Assembly: GCA_034509925.1 (NCBI GenBank)
Contig: CM067530.1
Span: 5,100,501-5,164,500 of the forward strand
Direction: 5' to 3'
Length of the DNA stretch: 64,000 nt
Origin: Hirudinaria manillensis
Lineage: Eukaryota > Annelida > Clitellata > Hirudinida > Hirudinidae
Part shown: positions 36,261 to 49,600 of the stretch, in pieces
How positions within the stretch are numbered: position 1 is the first letter of the stretch
How the letters are laid out: every line of letters begins with the position of its first letter
Position numbers and translations under genes: made by a program
The notes under the pieces: generated by a model
Databases searched by the model: none
Told to the model about the DNA's origin: nothing
The model's input: the letters and a program-made list of their open reading frames with translations, nothing else

Positions 36261-37389
36261 AGATGCATCGGTTTGTATCCAATTGTCAGTTATCAAGTGC
36301 TTTAATGGATTCAATTACCCCTGGAAATAAATAGATAAATGAATAGAAATAAATGTTTCAGTTTCAATTTCAACTCGAAACTATTCCAAGGATTCAAGTA
36401 ACTCAGGAAGACTCCGACAAATGATTTGATATTATATTTATCAAAATTTTATTATATTTAGCAAAGCAATAATTTTTCTCGAATATTCAGCAAATATCTT
36501 ACAGCTGTGTATGTCATGGTAAATGCTATTCTATTGGAAGTGAACCAAACGAATTACTTACCCAATTGACAATTCCTTTTGAGACCTCATTCACGAAACA
36601 TCATTTTTAGGAAATTAAAATGCTTCATCTTGGAAAATACTTGCCCATTCTGTTTACATTGTTGTTTATGCTTTGGAGCTGAATTGAGCGGGACAAGAAA
36701 TTACAATACATAATTACATACAGTGGTTGTCATATCTTTAAGCGGGAGATGATTTTTCGCGATAACGTTTGGCAAAATTATTTTACAAAACCCAAATTTG
36801 GATATGTTATTTGATACAAACATTGCAATTAATGTGGAAATTTATTCCATATTCTGACAATAACTTTTGAAGATACGTTCTAAAAGTCCATATTGTCATA
36901 TCTTTAAGCTGCCTGAAATGTAGATATATTCTAATGCATATGTACATAAATGAATTCCAAGGGATCCTTACTGACTTGTATGATTTTTAGCCGTTAGCGA
37001 CAGCGTTAAAATTTTAATTTGAAAGCCTAATTCTTCTGACTGCCAAGTAATTCACATTCTGCAGTTCAGTTTATTCGGTTCTTTAAACACGAACTGCTCT
37101 CTCGCTCTGGCATCATCTTCTCATCGAGAAGTTACAAGCTCTTCATTATAGTGCTTCTACAGTTGTCAATGGCTGATTTCTAGATGAATTAAATTAAATT
37201 AAAAATCGGTCAATTAATTAAAATATTATATACCTTATTTGTAAAACTAAAAACTCTTTTTGTTGTCCGAGAAAATGAATCCTTTGAACGGTACGAATCA
37301 ATTTGTAGCTGTGGCACAAAATCTCACCTGAAGATGATTAATGAAAACATTGAGCTCTGATTGCCTCGTGTATTTCGATAACGTCTAAA
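36261..37389. other. Intergenic between the two ankyrin genes
   Basis: 1.1 kb of AT-rich DNA without a supported exon. It separates an in-frame TAA at 36258-36260 from a clean ATG at 37390, which is why I treat the two ankyrin arrays as separate genes. Confidence 0.5.
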
Positions 37390-40300
37390 ATGAGTACTTT
37401 TGGAGGTTCGTCGGAGGATATTCAAGCCATTACGGAAGATGGAGAATGCGTTCTTTCCACGATATGCCAGAAGACATCAAGTAAGCAAACACGAATGTTG
37501 GATAATGCAAAAGCCAACTGACATGCGTGGATCTCTAGCACCTGACCCGCCTAAACTCTAACCTAACCCGCCCAGATCCCACCCGGACTTTACCCCACCT
37601 CCTGACTCTGGAAATTCTCGTAAACCAGTAAAACCTGACTATGAGTTGGCTTTTGCCTGTCATTTATCCAGTACCTGAAAACACAAAGCAAACGACGATT
37701 TTTGGTCTCATTGGCTTCCTTTTTCAGTTTCACCAGCAGAAGTTCTGCTCTTGGAAGCTGCACGTGAAAACAACGTTCCTCAGATCAAAGTCCTCGTCAA
37801 GCAACGAAATGCCAGAGTAAATGTCAGCGACAATGTGGGTTTTCAATTTCATTTCAAAGTTGCTGAAATTTAGTTTCAGTAGGATATTAGAGTTTTAACT
37901 TCTTTTTAATCGGAAGACATAACCTGGCATGACATAACATAACATGATTTCGGCGGTTAAGAAGCCCTAAGTCTGCATGATATTCCACTCCTTAGTTTTA
38001 ATGACCATATTTAATTGGTCCCATCTTAAATTTATCTACTAACCCCAAACTAATGGTTTCAACAACATCCACTGTTACTTAATTTCAAGAAGAACTGTCC
38101 TCGTAGTGGAATAGTTATTCTTTAAGTTTTCTTAAAAGCTTGTAATCGTTCCTTCTGAAAGGCAATATTTTTTGCGGCCACAACATTTTTTTCTGCTCTA
38201 AATCATAGGAGGGGCATTAGCCAATCAGTCCCGTAAGTTTTCGAAACTTGTTTGCAATTTGTTTGCATCCTCTTCCTCTGAATGCATTTTGATTTCCTTG
38301 GAACTGCAGGAGCTGAAAACAAATTTCTCTTCAATTTGTCCAATCAACAAGTCAATTAAATCGCAACGATTGACCAACCTTGTCCTCAATACATCAGCTT
38401 CTCACTAATGAATCATTTATCAATCACCTCTCTTACCTCTTCCAAGTACTTGATTTTCTTTGCTCATCTCCTATCGTTGACCAAAGAGTCTTTAGATATG
38501 ATCCCTTGTCAACAAAGACTCATCACATTTCTAGACTGAAGACCACCTCTTCAGATGACGTTTGAAAGAACTCTTCAGAAGGACTTCGTAAAACCAGGAC
38601 AGTGGGACGCAAGACGCTTTATTTTTTTTTATTTTTTTTTTTAAGAGTTTAGAGTTTATTGAACAAACAATTGAACAAACAATTATGTACAATTTATAAA
38701 TTAGATGTTATAATAATATTTATGATAACAATTATTATAATTATTTTGTTATATTATGTTAATTAGAAGTTACTTATTATAATATCTATAATATTAATAA
38801 TTATAACGTTGTTATTATTATTTTATAATAACATGTAATAATAATTATTTCTCAATTTTATTTCATTACTTGTAAAAAAGTAATTTTGATAATTTGAATA
38901 AATGAAATTGCAGACAGGAAGAACTGCTGCCGTCTGGGCATCAATGAAGAACAACTTGGAAGCGTTGGACGTCCTCATCCATCTTGGAGCAGACACGAAC
39001 AGGTCCGATAAGGTGATTTCATTGGCTTCTGAATGACAACCCGTGACGCATGTCATCACCATGGTGATGATGTCATACGACGTAGCATAAGACGTTCAAT
39101 CTTTTGTTCATAGTATGGAATGACTCCACTACTGTGGGCGGCATGGTCTGGACACACGAAGATCATGATCCGTCTGATCAAAGAAGATCCCGAATGTGCC
39201 AGGCAGACTAATAAGGTGAGGTCTTGTCTCACACGTGTTCGACATGTTGTAATCGCATCGTTTTAAAGTGAATTGTATTGTAATTTGTTGTGATGTTTTG
39301 TATTCCATAGAGATGCATTGCATCAAGTGATATCCCATTATAAATTCATTCAACTGTCACGTGACCAAAATTAAATAATTTACGGATGAACTAAGATAAT
39401 CCACTAAACATCAGCAAGGACTGAACATCCTCCATTGTGCTGCTTCCAACGATCAAAGTCACGTGATTGAATTCATTGGCGATTGTTTGACTGGTTTCCA
39501 ATTCCAAGACAAAGACCAGGTTAATTTCCCAACAACAGCAACTTAAAAAATACTGAATAATTTGATTTCTTAATGAATTAATTTTATTTAATTAAACTTT
39601 AATTATATTTAATTTATTCATTAATCGTTCCAGAGAGGAATGACGGCTTTGCATATATCCTGCCTGAAAGGCCATGACGAATCGACCGAAGTTTTCTTGA
39701 GGTTTTCAGATGCAAACGTTAACAACGTCGACGATGTGAGTCCTTTCTGTTAATGTTTTGTTAATTTATTAACTGGAAAAACTAAATAAAACTCGAATCT
39801 TTTCAGTTCGGATGCACGGCTCTCCACTACGCCTGCAAGAATGGACACGTGGAATGCGTAAAAAAGTTGATGAATTGCGGGGCTGACATGGACATTCAGG
39901 ACAACGTAAGGCGTTAAATCGTGTTGTATGAGGTTTACATTGTAATAACTGTGTAATATGATGTTTAAATTCTAATAATTGCATAATATAATAATAATAA
40001 ATAATAATATGTCATTTATATAGAGCCGTGCGCGTGAGCTACAGGGGCGCTGATCTTTAAATGATGTTTGCATAATGTGACCTTTAAATGGCGATATTAA
40101 GAATAATATGGAGGCCAGCAAAATGAATTATTATACTTCAGAGTTTTATTTCAGTTGGGACAAACTCCTCTCCATTACGCAGCACATAACAACCATGGAA
40201 ATGTAGTCAGGATCCTCAAGAATAACTTGACCATCGATGCAATAAACTGTGTTACTCACGTAGGATGCAATTATGTAATATTTTAATTGTTAAACTATTA

Positions 40301-42788
40301 ACAAGTAATTATTTATAAGATTTCACGTTATTTTCATGATTTAAAATACGTTAACTCAAACTACTCAGAGACAACAATCGGCTTTGATGCTGGCTGCAGG
40401 TCGTGGAAGTGCAAAAGTGGTTGAAGTTCTTTTAAGAAATTCTCAGGTTGAAGTCAACTTGCAGGATGAGGTTTCAATCGATCTTTTGATTGAAAATTGA
40501 TTGATTGACCATCAATAAGTGATTGAGTATCAATTTTAATCGTTCGCATCAAACAGTAGATTATTCAATTTCATATTAGCGATATTTTAAAGTTTTGAGC
40601 TTTAAATTATTGAAATAAGAGATTTGTTCCTGAGAAGCTGGAATGTTCTGATGATTTCCATGTTAGCTGGAATAAGTTGCCATGTAATTGCATCTGTAAC
40701 TAATTCATGGTTGCATATTTTACACATTAATATAAGCGGAAACAATACGAGCATGCATAAAAATAATAATAAATGGACTAAACATGGAAGTAGTAACTAA
40801 TATTGACGCATAAAATAACTAATACTTAGACGTACAGTAACCGATCCTTAGACGTACAGTAACTGATACTTAGACGTACAGTAACCGATACTTAGACGTA
40901 CAGTAACCGATACTTAGACGTACAGTAACTGATACTTAGACGTACAGTAACTGATACTTAGACGTGCAATAAATAATCCAAGCAAGGAAACACGGCCTGC
41001 CATCTTTGTTCGAGAAAGATTCCAGGAAATGTGGATGTCATGAGACTGCTGCTGCACAGTGGGAGGTGCAACGTCAACCTAAAAAACCAGGTGATGATGA
41101 TGATGATGATGGTGATGCAAGCTTTGATTGTTATTTATTTTGTTATCTATTTTTAAACAATTTATAATCTACAAATGAACATCTTATACTGAATATACTG
41201 TTCAGTCAGATTGATATTCAAATTCATATTCGATCAAACATGTTTACGTTCACGTGACCAGGCTCATCAAATTCCTCTGCACGTGGCCATAGAGGACTCA
41301 CAAGCAGAAATTGTTGTCCTCCTCGTCAGGGCGGGTTCAGAAATCAACACGAGAAACAAGGTGGTTGTTGTTGTTATTGTTGCTGCTGCTCATATTGCTG
41401 TTTGTTGATATTTTCTTTTTATTGTATGGCATTTGAATGTTTATTGGGGAAATAGCAATAAAGATTTGTATATGAGTCAAAGCAAATGCAAATGTTCAAA
41501 ATGATCTGTCAGAGGGGAGAAACTCCCGTGTTTGGGTGACTTATATGACTTATAGTGGATTGTTGTTGTTGTTGTTGCCTCAGTGAAGTACTTCAGGATT
41601 TCTTTGAACTTTGAATTTCTTTGAAGGCCGGAAGGAAACCACTGGACTTAGCAGTTCGTTCGGATGAAGTTTCAATCGTCGATTTCATCATCCAAGCTGA
41701 GAGAACCATAAAGTTGTCCAACGACGTCAACTATTTTGGGGTCGATTAAATTAATAATTAACAATTAATTAATAATTAATAATTAATCAATAATATTCGA
41801 TGGCATTCAATAATATTGAATGATTCAAACTAATCATCTCAGAACAAACACCAAGCTTCCTTGAGACAAATCAGTGAAACGTCAAATTGTTTTGAGGAGA
41901 GTACCATTGCAGATGATTGTTCGTATTCTTCATTGGTTCGGTGTTGTGGTGTTGTAATGTTGTGATGTTGCGGTGTTGTGCTGTTGTGATGTCCCGTGCT
42001 TCACAAACACCTTTGGAAATTCATCTTGAAAAAATGTTTAAATCATCCTCAAAATCATTGCAGTCCAAAATATTGGCAGAAGGTTGGAAAACATCTCCGG
42101 AGGTCTGGACTTTGGTGACGATCCTGATGACGATTTCGAAGGAATGAACTCGTTTGACCGTGACCTTGGTCACGTGGTGAATCCTCTCGAAACGATCGAA
42201 GAGGAACCTGTAAGTAGGGTCGAGAGTCTCCACAGTTCGATCGCCAATTCTTTGGACAACGACAGAGAATCGAGGCTGAGTTTGGAGAATTGCGATGGGA
42301 ACATGTTCGTTAAGAAGATATTCTGGAAAGTGGCCCACAAAAACATGAAACACGATGATTGGAAAAGACTTGCCAAACATTGGGAGTTTGAAAATCAACA
42401 CATACAAGCCATTCAGTACCAATACTCGTGTAGGTTAAAACCAGAATTATGGTGTTTAAAATTCATTTTCATCTCAAACATCAGAACCGTGAATTTGAAT
42501 CTCCGCAATAGCTTCTCACAAGCATCGCAATCACGGCTACAGACTGCTTACGATTTGGTTTCAATGCTTCCAAGAACTCAGACCCAATGAAAATCCGACC
42601 AAAGAACTCTTTGAAGCTTTCAACGCTATCGGAAAGAAGCATCTGGCAGGTCAGACTAATGAATTAAATTTCGATATTCAATTTATTTAACGATTTTTAT
42701 CCGCTTTTATTAAATATTACGAAATATTTCAGGGAAAATAAGGAAAAAGTTAAACAACGATTCGAAAAAAAGTTGCATCCTGAGTTGA
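37390..42788 (+). CDS. Ankyrin-repeat protein with C-terminal Death domain
   Basis: Sixteen exons: 37390-37480, 37728-37834, 38914-39012, 39114-39215, 39415-39519, 39634-39735, 39807-39905, 40155-40259, 40369-40470, 40983-41090, 41262-41360, 41627-41725, 41843-41918, 42064-42429, 42512-42649, 42733-42788; 617 residues. Exons 2-12 each hold one ankyrin repeat (TPLLWAAWSGH, TALHISCLKGH, TALHYACKNGH, TPLHYAAHNNH, SALMLAAGRGS, IPLHVAIEDSQ), all in phase 0. An acidic linker (GDDPDDDFEGM) leads to a Death domain at about 515-600 (KIFWKVAHKNMKHDDWKRLA, GYRLLTIWFQC, LFEAFNAIGKKHLAG) and a basic tail. Ankyrin-Death proteins act as adaptors in signalling or as membrane-cytoskeleton linkers (ankyrins, ANKDD1, UNC5-like partners). 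No ZU5 domain is seen, so it is not a classical ankyrin; ANKDD1-like is the nearest architecture. The next gene encodes another death-fold protein. Confidence 0.85.
40824..40975. repeat. 22-bp minisatellite in an intron
   Basis: Seven tandem copies of a 22-bp unit (ACTTAGACGTACAGTAACYG plus AT), with the last copy degenerate. It sits just upstream of the acceptor for the exon at 40983. Confidence 0.9.
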
Positions 42789-43498
42789 AAGAACAACATG
42801 TTGTTTTTAACACATTGTTTTTAATTTCACGAAAACGCAATAAAAATTTGTTTTATGAATCTATTTTTTTTAAACCAACGAACGAAATAAAAGAATTTTA
42901 AGGCATTTGAAACTTTAAATGAGTCGACAATTACACGAGAGAAAATAATAACAATTATAATTTTTAACACTAAAGATAATTGTCGAACGGAATGAAGTGA
43001 ACAATTGGGTTTTGGAGCTTCCAATGTTCTTAGAAGCGAATGAGGTCGCCTTAATGATTACGTCCCATGTCACTCGATTTCCAATACAGGTGCGTTCCTA
43101 TTGTTGCGAATACCTGTACTATTTAATAGAATAAGCTTAAGCCACAACTTCAGTTCATTACAAAGTACAGTTACATTTACAAAGTCGTCACCGGTGGAGT
43201 CAGGCGATGCTGACGTTTGCTTTCATTTTAGAAAGAAATATTGAACGGCAATTGAAACAAAACAACTGCGTCTCTGAAGTCACAAATTATCGTGGAAAAT
43301 CAATGAACCTCCATTGTTTCCAATGTCTCAGAGATGCTGGAGTCTACCTGTTGTCAAGACAACCATTTGTCATTTGTTGTCGATACGAAGGGGAAGTGAC
43401 GTCAGTCAGTCATTAAAAAGAAGCCAAGTTGTTCTCTTTCGAGCTGTTTTTCCACTCTAGTGTCATCGTCGTAGTCGTCGTCATCCTCGGTTTGAGTG
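42789..43498. other. Intergenic spacer
   Basis: About 0.7 kb between the ankyrin-Death gene and the CARD-like gene. An ATG frame at 43207-43416 has no recognisable domain or splice partner and is not called. A short GTC/GTAGTC run lies at 43463-43490 just before the next ATG. Confidence 0.5.
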
Positions 43499-46062
43499 AT
43501 GGATGCACACGAAAGGAAGGTCATCAGATGGAAGAGGGATTTGCTGGCCTCGAACATCATCATGGATGACGTTACCATGAAGAAATTGAAAAACTGGGAT
43601 CTCATATGGGATGCTCTAATCAAAGAGCTTCAAGAAGTAGGAACTCTCATTAAATTGCCTCAGCTATCGCCTTATTTATAATTAATATAAATATAATTAA
43701 TTAAATTGGTAATCATATTTCATTTATTAACACATTTACAACTTGAGTAAGGCATAATATTACATTATTGTAAATAATATTTGCCTCATATATGCATGCA
43801 TTGATTGGCTTCTTAATTTATGTAATCAATTGAATGCAGTCCACACAATTCTAAGTACAGAGTTATCTAAAACACCATCAACCCTTTATAATGGAGATTG
43901 ATTTATTATTAATCTTGCTATTTTACACCATTGATTCTGTTATGGCTTAAAAGGCTTTCGCTATTATTTCGTGAATTTTTTACAACTTTTAAATTTAAAT
44001 CTACGATCAAAACATGGCACAACATGAAAATTTATTAGAAAAGGTTGAGAAAATTATACTTCCGACCAAACGCTTGTAATTTCAATATGAATTTAGTCGC
44101 CATGTCCAATTAGTTACTGAATTTCATGTACAATGCTCATAAAAATTCAGTTTCTTCTTGAAGAAACAAATGAAAAATAATATTTAAAAAGCCAAAAAAC
44201 AGAACGAACCAAATATTTCTCTTGACGAAACGAAATTTTGAAAGAAATTCTAAAAAAAAAAATGGCAATAAGAATAAAGTGAGAATTTTTTGAGGTTGGA
44301 ATAAAATTATTTGCTTATTCGACATATGTATGATGATGAACACGAAAGCTTTCATGTTCTTGTCCTAATACCGTCTCGAAACACAATGGACTTCGTCAGT
44401 CATTGACTGGAACACGTACATCTTATTGTTGGTCGATCATCCAAGCGACCAATATTATCTTCATTTTCAGTGTACCGTTTATTTTCTATGTTTCCAGGTG
44501 AAATATGAATTAATAATGCTTTTTTTAGAGTGAAATAAAGAACGATGAAAAAGTCTGGAAATACTTGGAGCATCTCATGCGTGCCAAGTTGGAAAAGAAC
44601 GCATTTCAGAGTCTATGCCAATTTTTGGACGAAGAAAATCCTTGGATAAGTTCGGAATTGAGAGAAGAGTTGATCCTGGAAAAAGGTCAGTTGAAGTTGG
44701 ACGAATACATCAAGAACGAGGCAGCCACGTTGGTTCACAGGCATTTTGGAGGCACTAAACGTTTCTCTGAAGGAGAAAAGAAGCAGTTTGAAGATCTCCT
44801 GGCAACCAGGAATCAGTGCACGAAGAACATTTGGATGAGGAACCTCGAGCAGACGAGACAAGCTCTGAACGAGCAAATAGCAATTTCTGAGGACAGGAAT
44901 AATTCCCTAAGAGAAATCACATCGAAGATTCAATCGTTCCTCAATTCATCTGAGTCTCCAGTCAAAGAATACTACGAGCAGGATCTCCAAAGAAGTTTCT
45001 CTTCCCTCAAGTAATTTTTCTTCTGTATTTCAATTGCACATAATAATCTTACATAGATTTTCTTCAACTTTCTACTCTACAGTTTGTATTGGAGAAATGA
45101 CAGCTCCAAATCGAGCCTGCTGGCGAAATTGGAAGCATCAATCGACAAATTACTTGAATACTCGAAAACATTTCAGCAAAACCTTGTACTTTTGGAAGAA
45201 GAAAAAATGAAATCCGTGAGAATCCTCCAAGGATTTGCAAAGGAACACGGCATCGACCTCAACTCGGATGGAGGAATGGATAAAGGAGTCAAAAGGTGGT
45301 TACAGAAAATAATGGAAAACCAACAAACTGCAAAACGCGAGCTAGCCGAAAAAGACAAACAGTTGGCAGAAATGAAAATGAAAATCGAACAAATTGAGGA
45401 ACAAAACCAACAGGAATTAAAGGAAAGAGATCAAAACATTAGGTTTTTAGCGAGCAGTTTGGAGAAGTTGCATGTGGAACTCGATTCAAGAAATCAAGAA
45501 AGAGTCAATTTGGAGACAAACTTGAACAGAACTACAGAGAAAAGTCTTGAACTCGAAGAAAAGGCAAGCCACGAATCATTTATTGATATTTTACTTGCTA
45601 ATAACACAATAGCGAGGCCATCGAATAAAAAGGGGCAAAAGGGACAAATTGACCCCCTATCTCAATTTTCCTCAACCTCGACCAATTTTAGGACACGCCA
45701 CTGATAATCACCACAAGCAAAACGATGTGGATATCGAGGCGGATTACTTATCCCACATATTTTCATTTCATCTCAATGAAATTAATTTTGAAACCTAGAT
45801 TTTTCTTTTAAACGGCTCCTAATTTTGAATTTTAAATTTTTATGCAACTTCATCTCAGGTAAAGTATTGGGAGACATTTCGTCGATACGGATATTGGCAT
45901 GGAAGGAACCACGAACAATGCGTCAGATGTCACAGAGATTCGAGTATGGACAGAAAGTTGCTTCAAATGAGACCGAGGAAGGACACTGGTGCCAGAAAGA
46001 ATGTTTCCAAAGCCGCGAAGAAATTGGAGAAATCCATGTCAGCAGCTGGAGCTGACTTTTAG
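43499..46062 (+). CDS. CARD-like domain and coiled-coil protein
   Basis: Exons 43499-43636, 44529-45010, 45083-45563 and 45859-46062; 434 residues. The first ~95 residues (MDAHERKVIRWKRDLLASN ... LIWDALIKELQE / KVWKYLEHLMRAKLEKNAF ... CQFLDEENPWIS) read as a six-helix death-fold, closest to a CARD: an Arg/Lys-rich first helix, then 'L..L...  AF..LC.FL' and a PW before the last helix. A central Glu/Lys/Gln-rich part (about 150-365) is predicted coiled coil (KRELAEKDKQLAEMKMKIEQ). The C-terminus has an aromatic/His/Cys patch (YGYWHGRNHEQCVRCH) and a basic Lys/Arg tail. CARD coiled-coil proteins elsewhere act as oligomerising adaptors in innate immunity. The last intron starts with GC; retaining it would give a different tail with a stop near 45704. 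CARD rather than DED or Death is my best reading. Confidence 0.7.
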
Positions 46063-46641
46063 TTTCAATGAAATGACATTTATGACTTCATTTAATTTAA
46101 TTTAATGACTGTTAATGTCATTTCTTATTTGCTAAGCTTTACTTTCAGAAATTTAAACTCAGTACCAGAAATGCATAACTGTTCTTACTTTATACTAGTA
46201 TAAGTGGACCAGCCAAATGAATAAGCAAAGACATCGATCAGATATAACCAGGTTCAACATCTTCCATATGTGAAGGCCTAATTGCTGACTAACAAGCGTA
46301 ATTACGAACGTGCTGAATGTTCACAAATGTTCAGATGTAACGGCGCGTGATTCCGAGCCATCTTCTTGTCGTAATTAATTAGAAACACGAGGACATGTTG
46401 ATGAATTCCGATGCGGCACAAACATTTACTTAATTAATTCCATCGATCGTCCACGCTTCAAAAACTCACGAGATTCGAGAAGTTGCTGAAGTATTTAAAT
46501 ATTTCTCAGAACAAAACAACGTGTAGACCGAAACATTTGCTAATGATAATAATGTCTCCGTCAAAGTTATCTTACCTTAGTTCACTGGCCGTCGTTTACG
46601 TAGTCGAACACCATTCGCCCCGCTCGATTAATTAAGTTAAG
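46063..46641. other. Intergenic, upstream of the first cyclase
   Basis: No gene seen. It should contain the promoter of the cyclase gene at 46642; a TATTTAAATA sequence at about 46491 is the only AT-box candidate and is far from the ATG. Confidence 0.4.
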
Positions 46642-49600
46642 ATGAGCTTCAGTAGGGAAAGGTCCCAGTCAGTGTCCACATCATCGAGTTCCTCCTCGGT
46701 CTATAGCGAAAACCTTTTCACTGGAACTTTGAGACGTTTGAAGAATACTCTGATCACGGTTGATTCGAGCACCGTTCGAGGAAGATTCGTGCAAAGGTTA
46801 AGATTGGTCGGCATCCAACTCATTCCTGTCGTGGTTTTCCTGGTTGTTTGCATTCAACAGTTAGTCACGTACAGCGAGATCTTGAAGATATACACAAAGA
46901 CCTACGGGAAAGAAAATGTAAGATTTTCAATCGTTAATTTTATTTTTAAACTTGATAAGGAAAGATCCATTACGGCTTACGAATTCTATAAAGCAAAAGC
47001 TTACAACAAAAAGTAGGTTTCCTGACGACTTTAAAACCTACATTTCAGTTAACGATAAAATTCCTATTTGCAGTGGGTTAGAAAAAGATTTTTGTATTTT
47101 TAAAAATGATACTCGTCTCCAAGCTGCCAAACTCGAAACCGATGTTTCTTTCAACATGATGGCTGGACAGCCTTTGATATCATCAAACGACAAATTTCAA
47201 TCTACTCCGTTCAGTGATTACTTGAACGATGCCCGTCTAACTATTAATGGAACGGACTGCGATGAAACTCGCCAACGAATGCTGATCAAGTACTCGAAGC
47301 TCGTTCAAACGTCTTTAATTTACATCCCGATCGTTGAGAACAAAGATTTGTCAGTCTTGACTATCAAACTTATTTCTGCTCTCCAAGACATTCTCAATGC
47401 TTACAGAACTTTGTCGAGAATATGTTACCTGGGTCTTGAATTTTTCATTTACGATCAATTTCAATCAGACCTCTCCCGTCTTTATTTCACAGGTAATCTA
47501 TCCCTTGTCATCTCGCTCACTGACCAGGCTCTTGAAATGGATTATAGTCTGAGCCAAACCTACCAAAGATTAATGAAGAATTACAACTTTTCTTTGGAAT
47601 ACGCAAGCAGCCTGACAGAATACTTTTCATGCTCGGAACTTCACGACAGTTGCAACTTCACGAAATGGTTCAGCGACTGCATCGGCTTTTTGAAATTGTA
47701 CGAAAGTCTTAAAAGTGAAGCAATAAAAGGAGAAAAAATAAAAGGGATCGACCTCGATTTGCAAGCAGTTTTGGCAGGTTGTAAAAGGCAACATATTTGA
47801 TGAATGATTTCAGTCTAATAAATTCTTTCGTTCAGGGATTATATTGCACACGCTAGGAATTCTTTTCATGATCCCTACCCTGATCTTCATTTATCTGAAT
47901 TCGGAAATGACTGTCAGTAATTTAAAGCAATTCTCGATTATGTTCCACAACCAAGCTAAAGAATTAATTGCCGAGAAAGACAAAACTGAAATTTTGCTAT
48001 CTGAGATGCTCCCAAAATCAGTTGCTCGTCAGTTGAGATTGGGCCATTTTGTGGAGGCGGAAACATACGAAGTATTTTAGTTAATAATATTGTCAATTAA
48101 ATGTATTCATTGAACCTGAATGTCTTTTCAGAATGCAACAATTTACTTCAGCGATATTGTGGATTTTAATGAAATCACACTACTTTCAGAACCAATTCAA
48201 ATTGTGGGCATCTTAAATTCAATCTACAACCTTCTTGACTCCCGCATTGAATGTTATGATGTTTACAAGGTAAAACGACTAAAGTTACTAAAGAATACTT
48301 TTCAAGAAGTGACGGATCTAAAATAATTTGGCGTGATGGAGTCGAGGTAAATGCGCGTCAATATTCAATTTAAAGATTAGATCTGACTCCTTTCCTGCGG
48401 CGTGTGCAGATCCTTTAGTATCTTCAAGAAAAATCATTAAATTCCCCCAATTTTTAAATCTTTATTAGAGCTTTAAGGACATAGAAATAACAGAGATTCA
48501 TGAGCTAAAAAGAACGTTATATTTTTAGACCATACCCAATAAAAAATTATATTAAGTTTTAAAAAAATGCAAATAATTTTATCAACTAAGTAGAAAAGCT
48601 GACGGTCCTGGCTATAAAATCTCAAAATGCTGCCAAAAAGCTATTTTATAAAAGAGGTTGGAGTCGAAAAAATAGCATCGAATGATATTGGATCGGGATC
48701 GGCGATCAAAGATGGGGACATTGAAGCAATCCGAAGCGCTGGAAACATACAAATTTAGACATTTCTGGGGCATTTGCATTACAAATTTCGCTAAAGTGCG
48801 AGTAAAGAGGTTAAAAATGTAAAGACACGTGTTTTGAATGAATCGTAATATTTAAAATATCGAATTAATTTGGATCTAAACGTAAGCAAGCTATTAAATT
48901 GTATCTGTACCATATTTTCTTTTGATTGGACAAATGATGTTTGCAAATTCACTGAAAAAATCATAAGAAATCAATTTTCATTTTCATCACATTTGACTCA
49001 AGGTAGAAACAATAGGAAGCGTATACATGGTGGTAAGCGGAGTTCCAGTAAGAAATGGTCAGCAACACGTGGTCGAAGTGGCAGACATGTCCCTCGACAT
49101 CTTGGAGGCCATTGATCGTCAGACATTTCCAGACGTTCAACGCAAGGTGGAACTTAGAATAGGCATCCATACAGGTTGTTGAGTTGAAGAATCTTAGAGG
49201 AGCTGAGAAGTGTTGAGAATGATGATTGGTTCAATCTCGCAGGGCCTTGTGTGGCAGGAGTGGTGGGTAACAAGATGACGAGGTACTGCTTGTTTGGAGA
49301 CACTGTCAACACCGCTTCCAGGATGCAATCAACTGGAGCAGGTATTGAAATACATCGCGTAACGGACTGAATTTACCAGTTAGTTCTGATCAAAGACATC
49401 ATATGCTTTGCATTTAATTGAAGAAGTTTTAATTTTTGTGATGGAAATTTGTTAAAATAGATATATATCACGTCTTCTTGAGTAAAATTAATCAATCGAT
49501 TAATTTATTATTTTGAAAAACAATTGATTATATTTCAGCTTCAAGGATCCATCTGTCAGAGTCTACATTTTCAAGCTTAGACACCAGTAATTACATCATG

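Noticed and set aside
43207-43416. 69-codon plus-strand ATG frame
   Set aside because: No recognisable domain and not splice-compatible with the CARD-like gene that follows.
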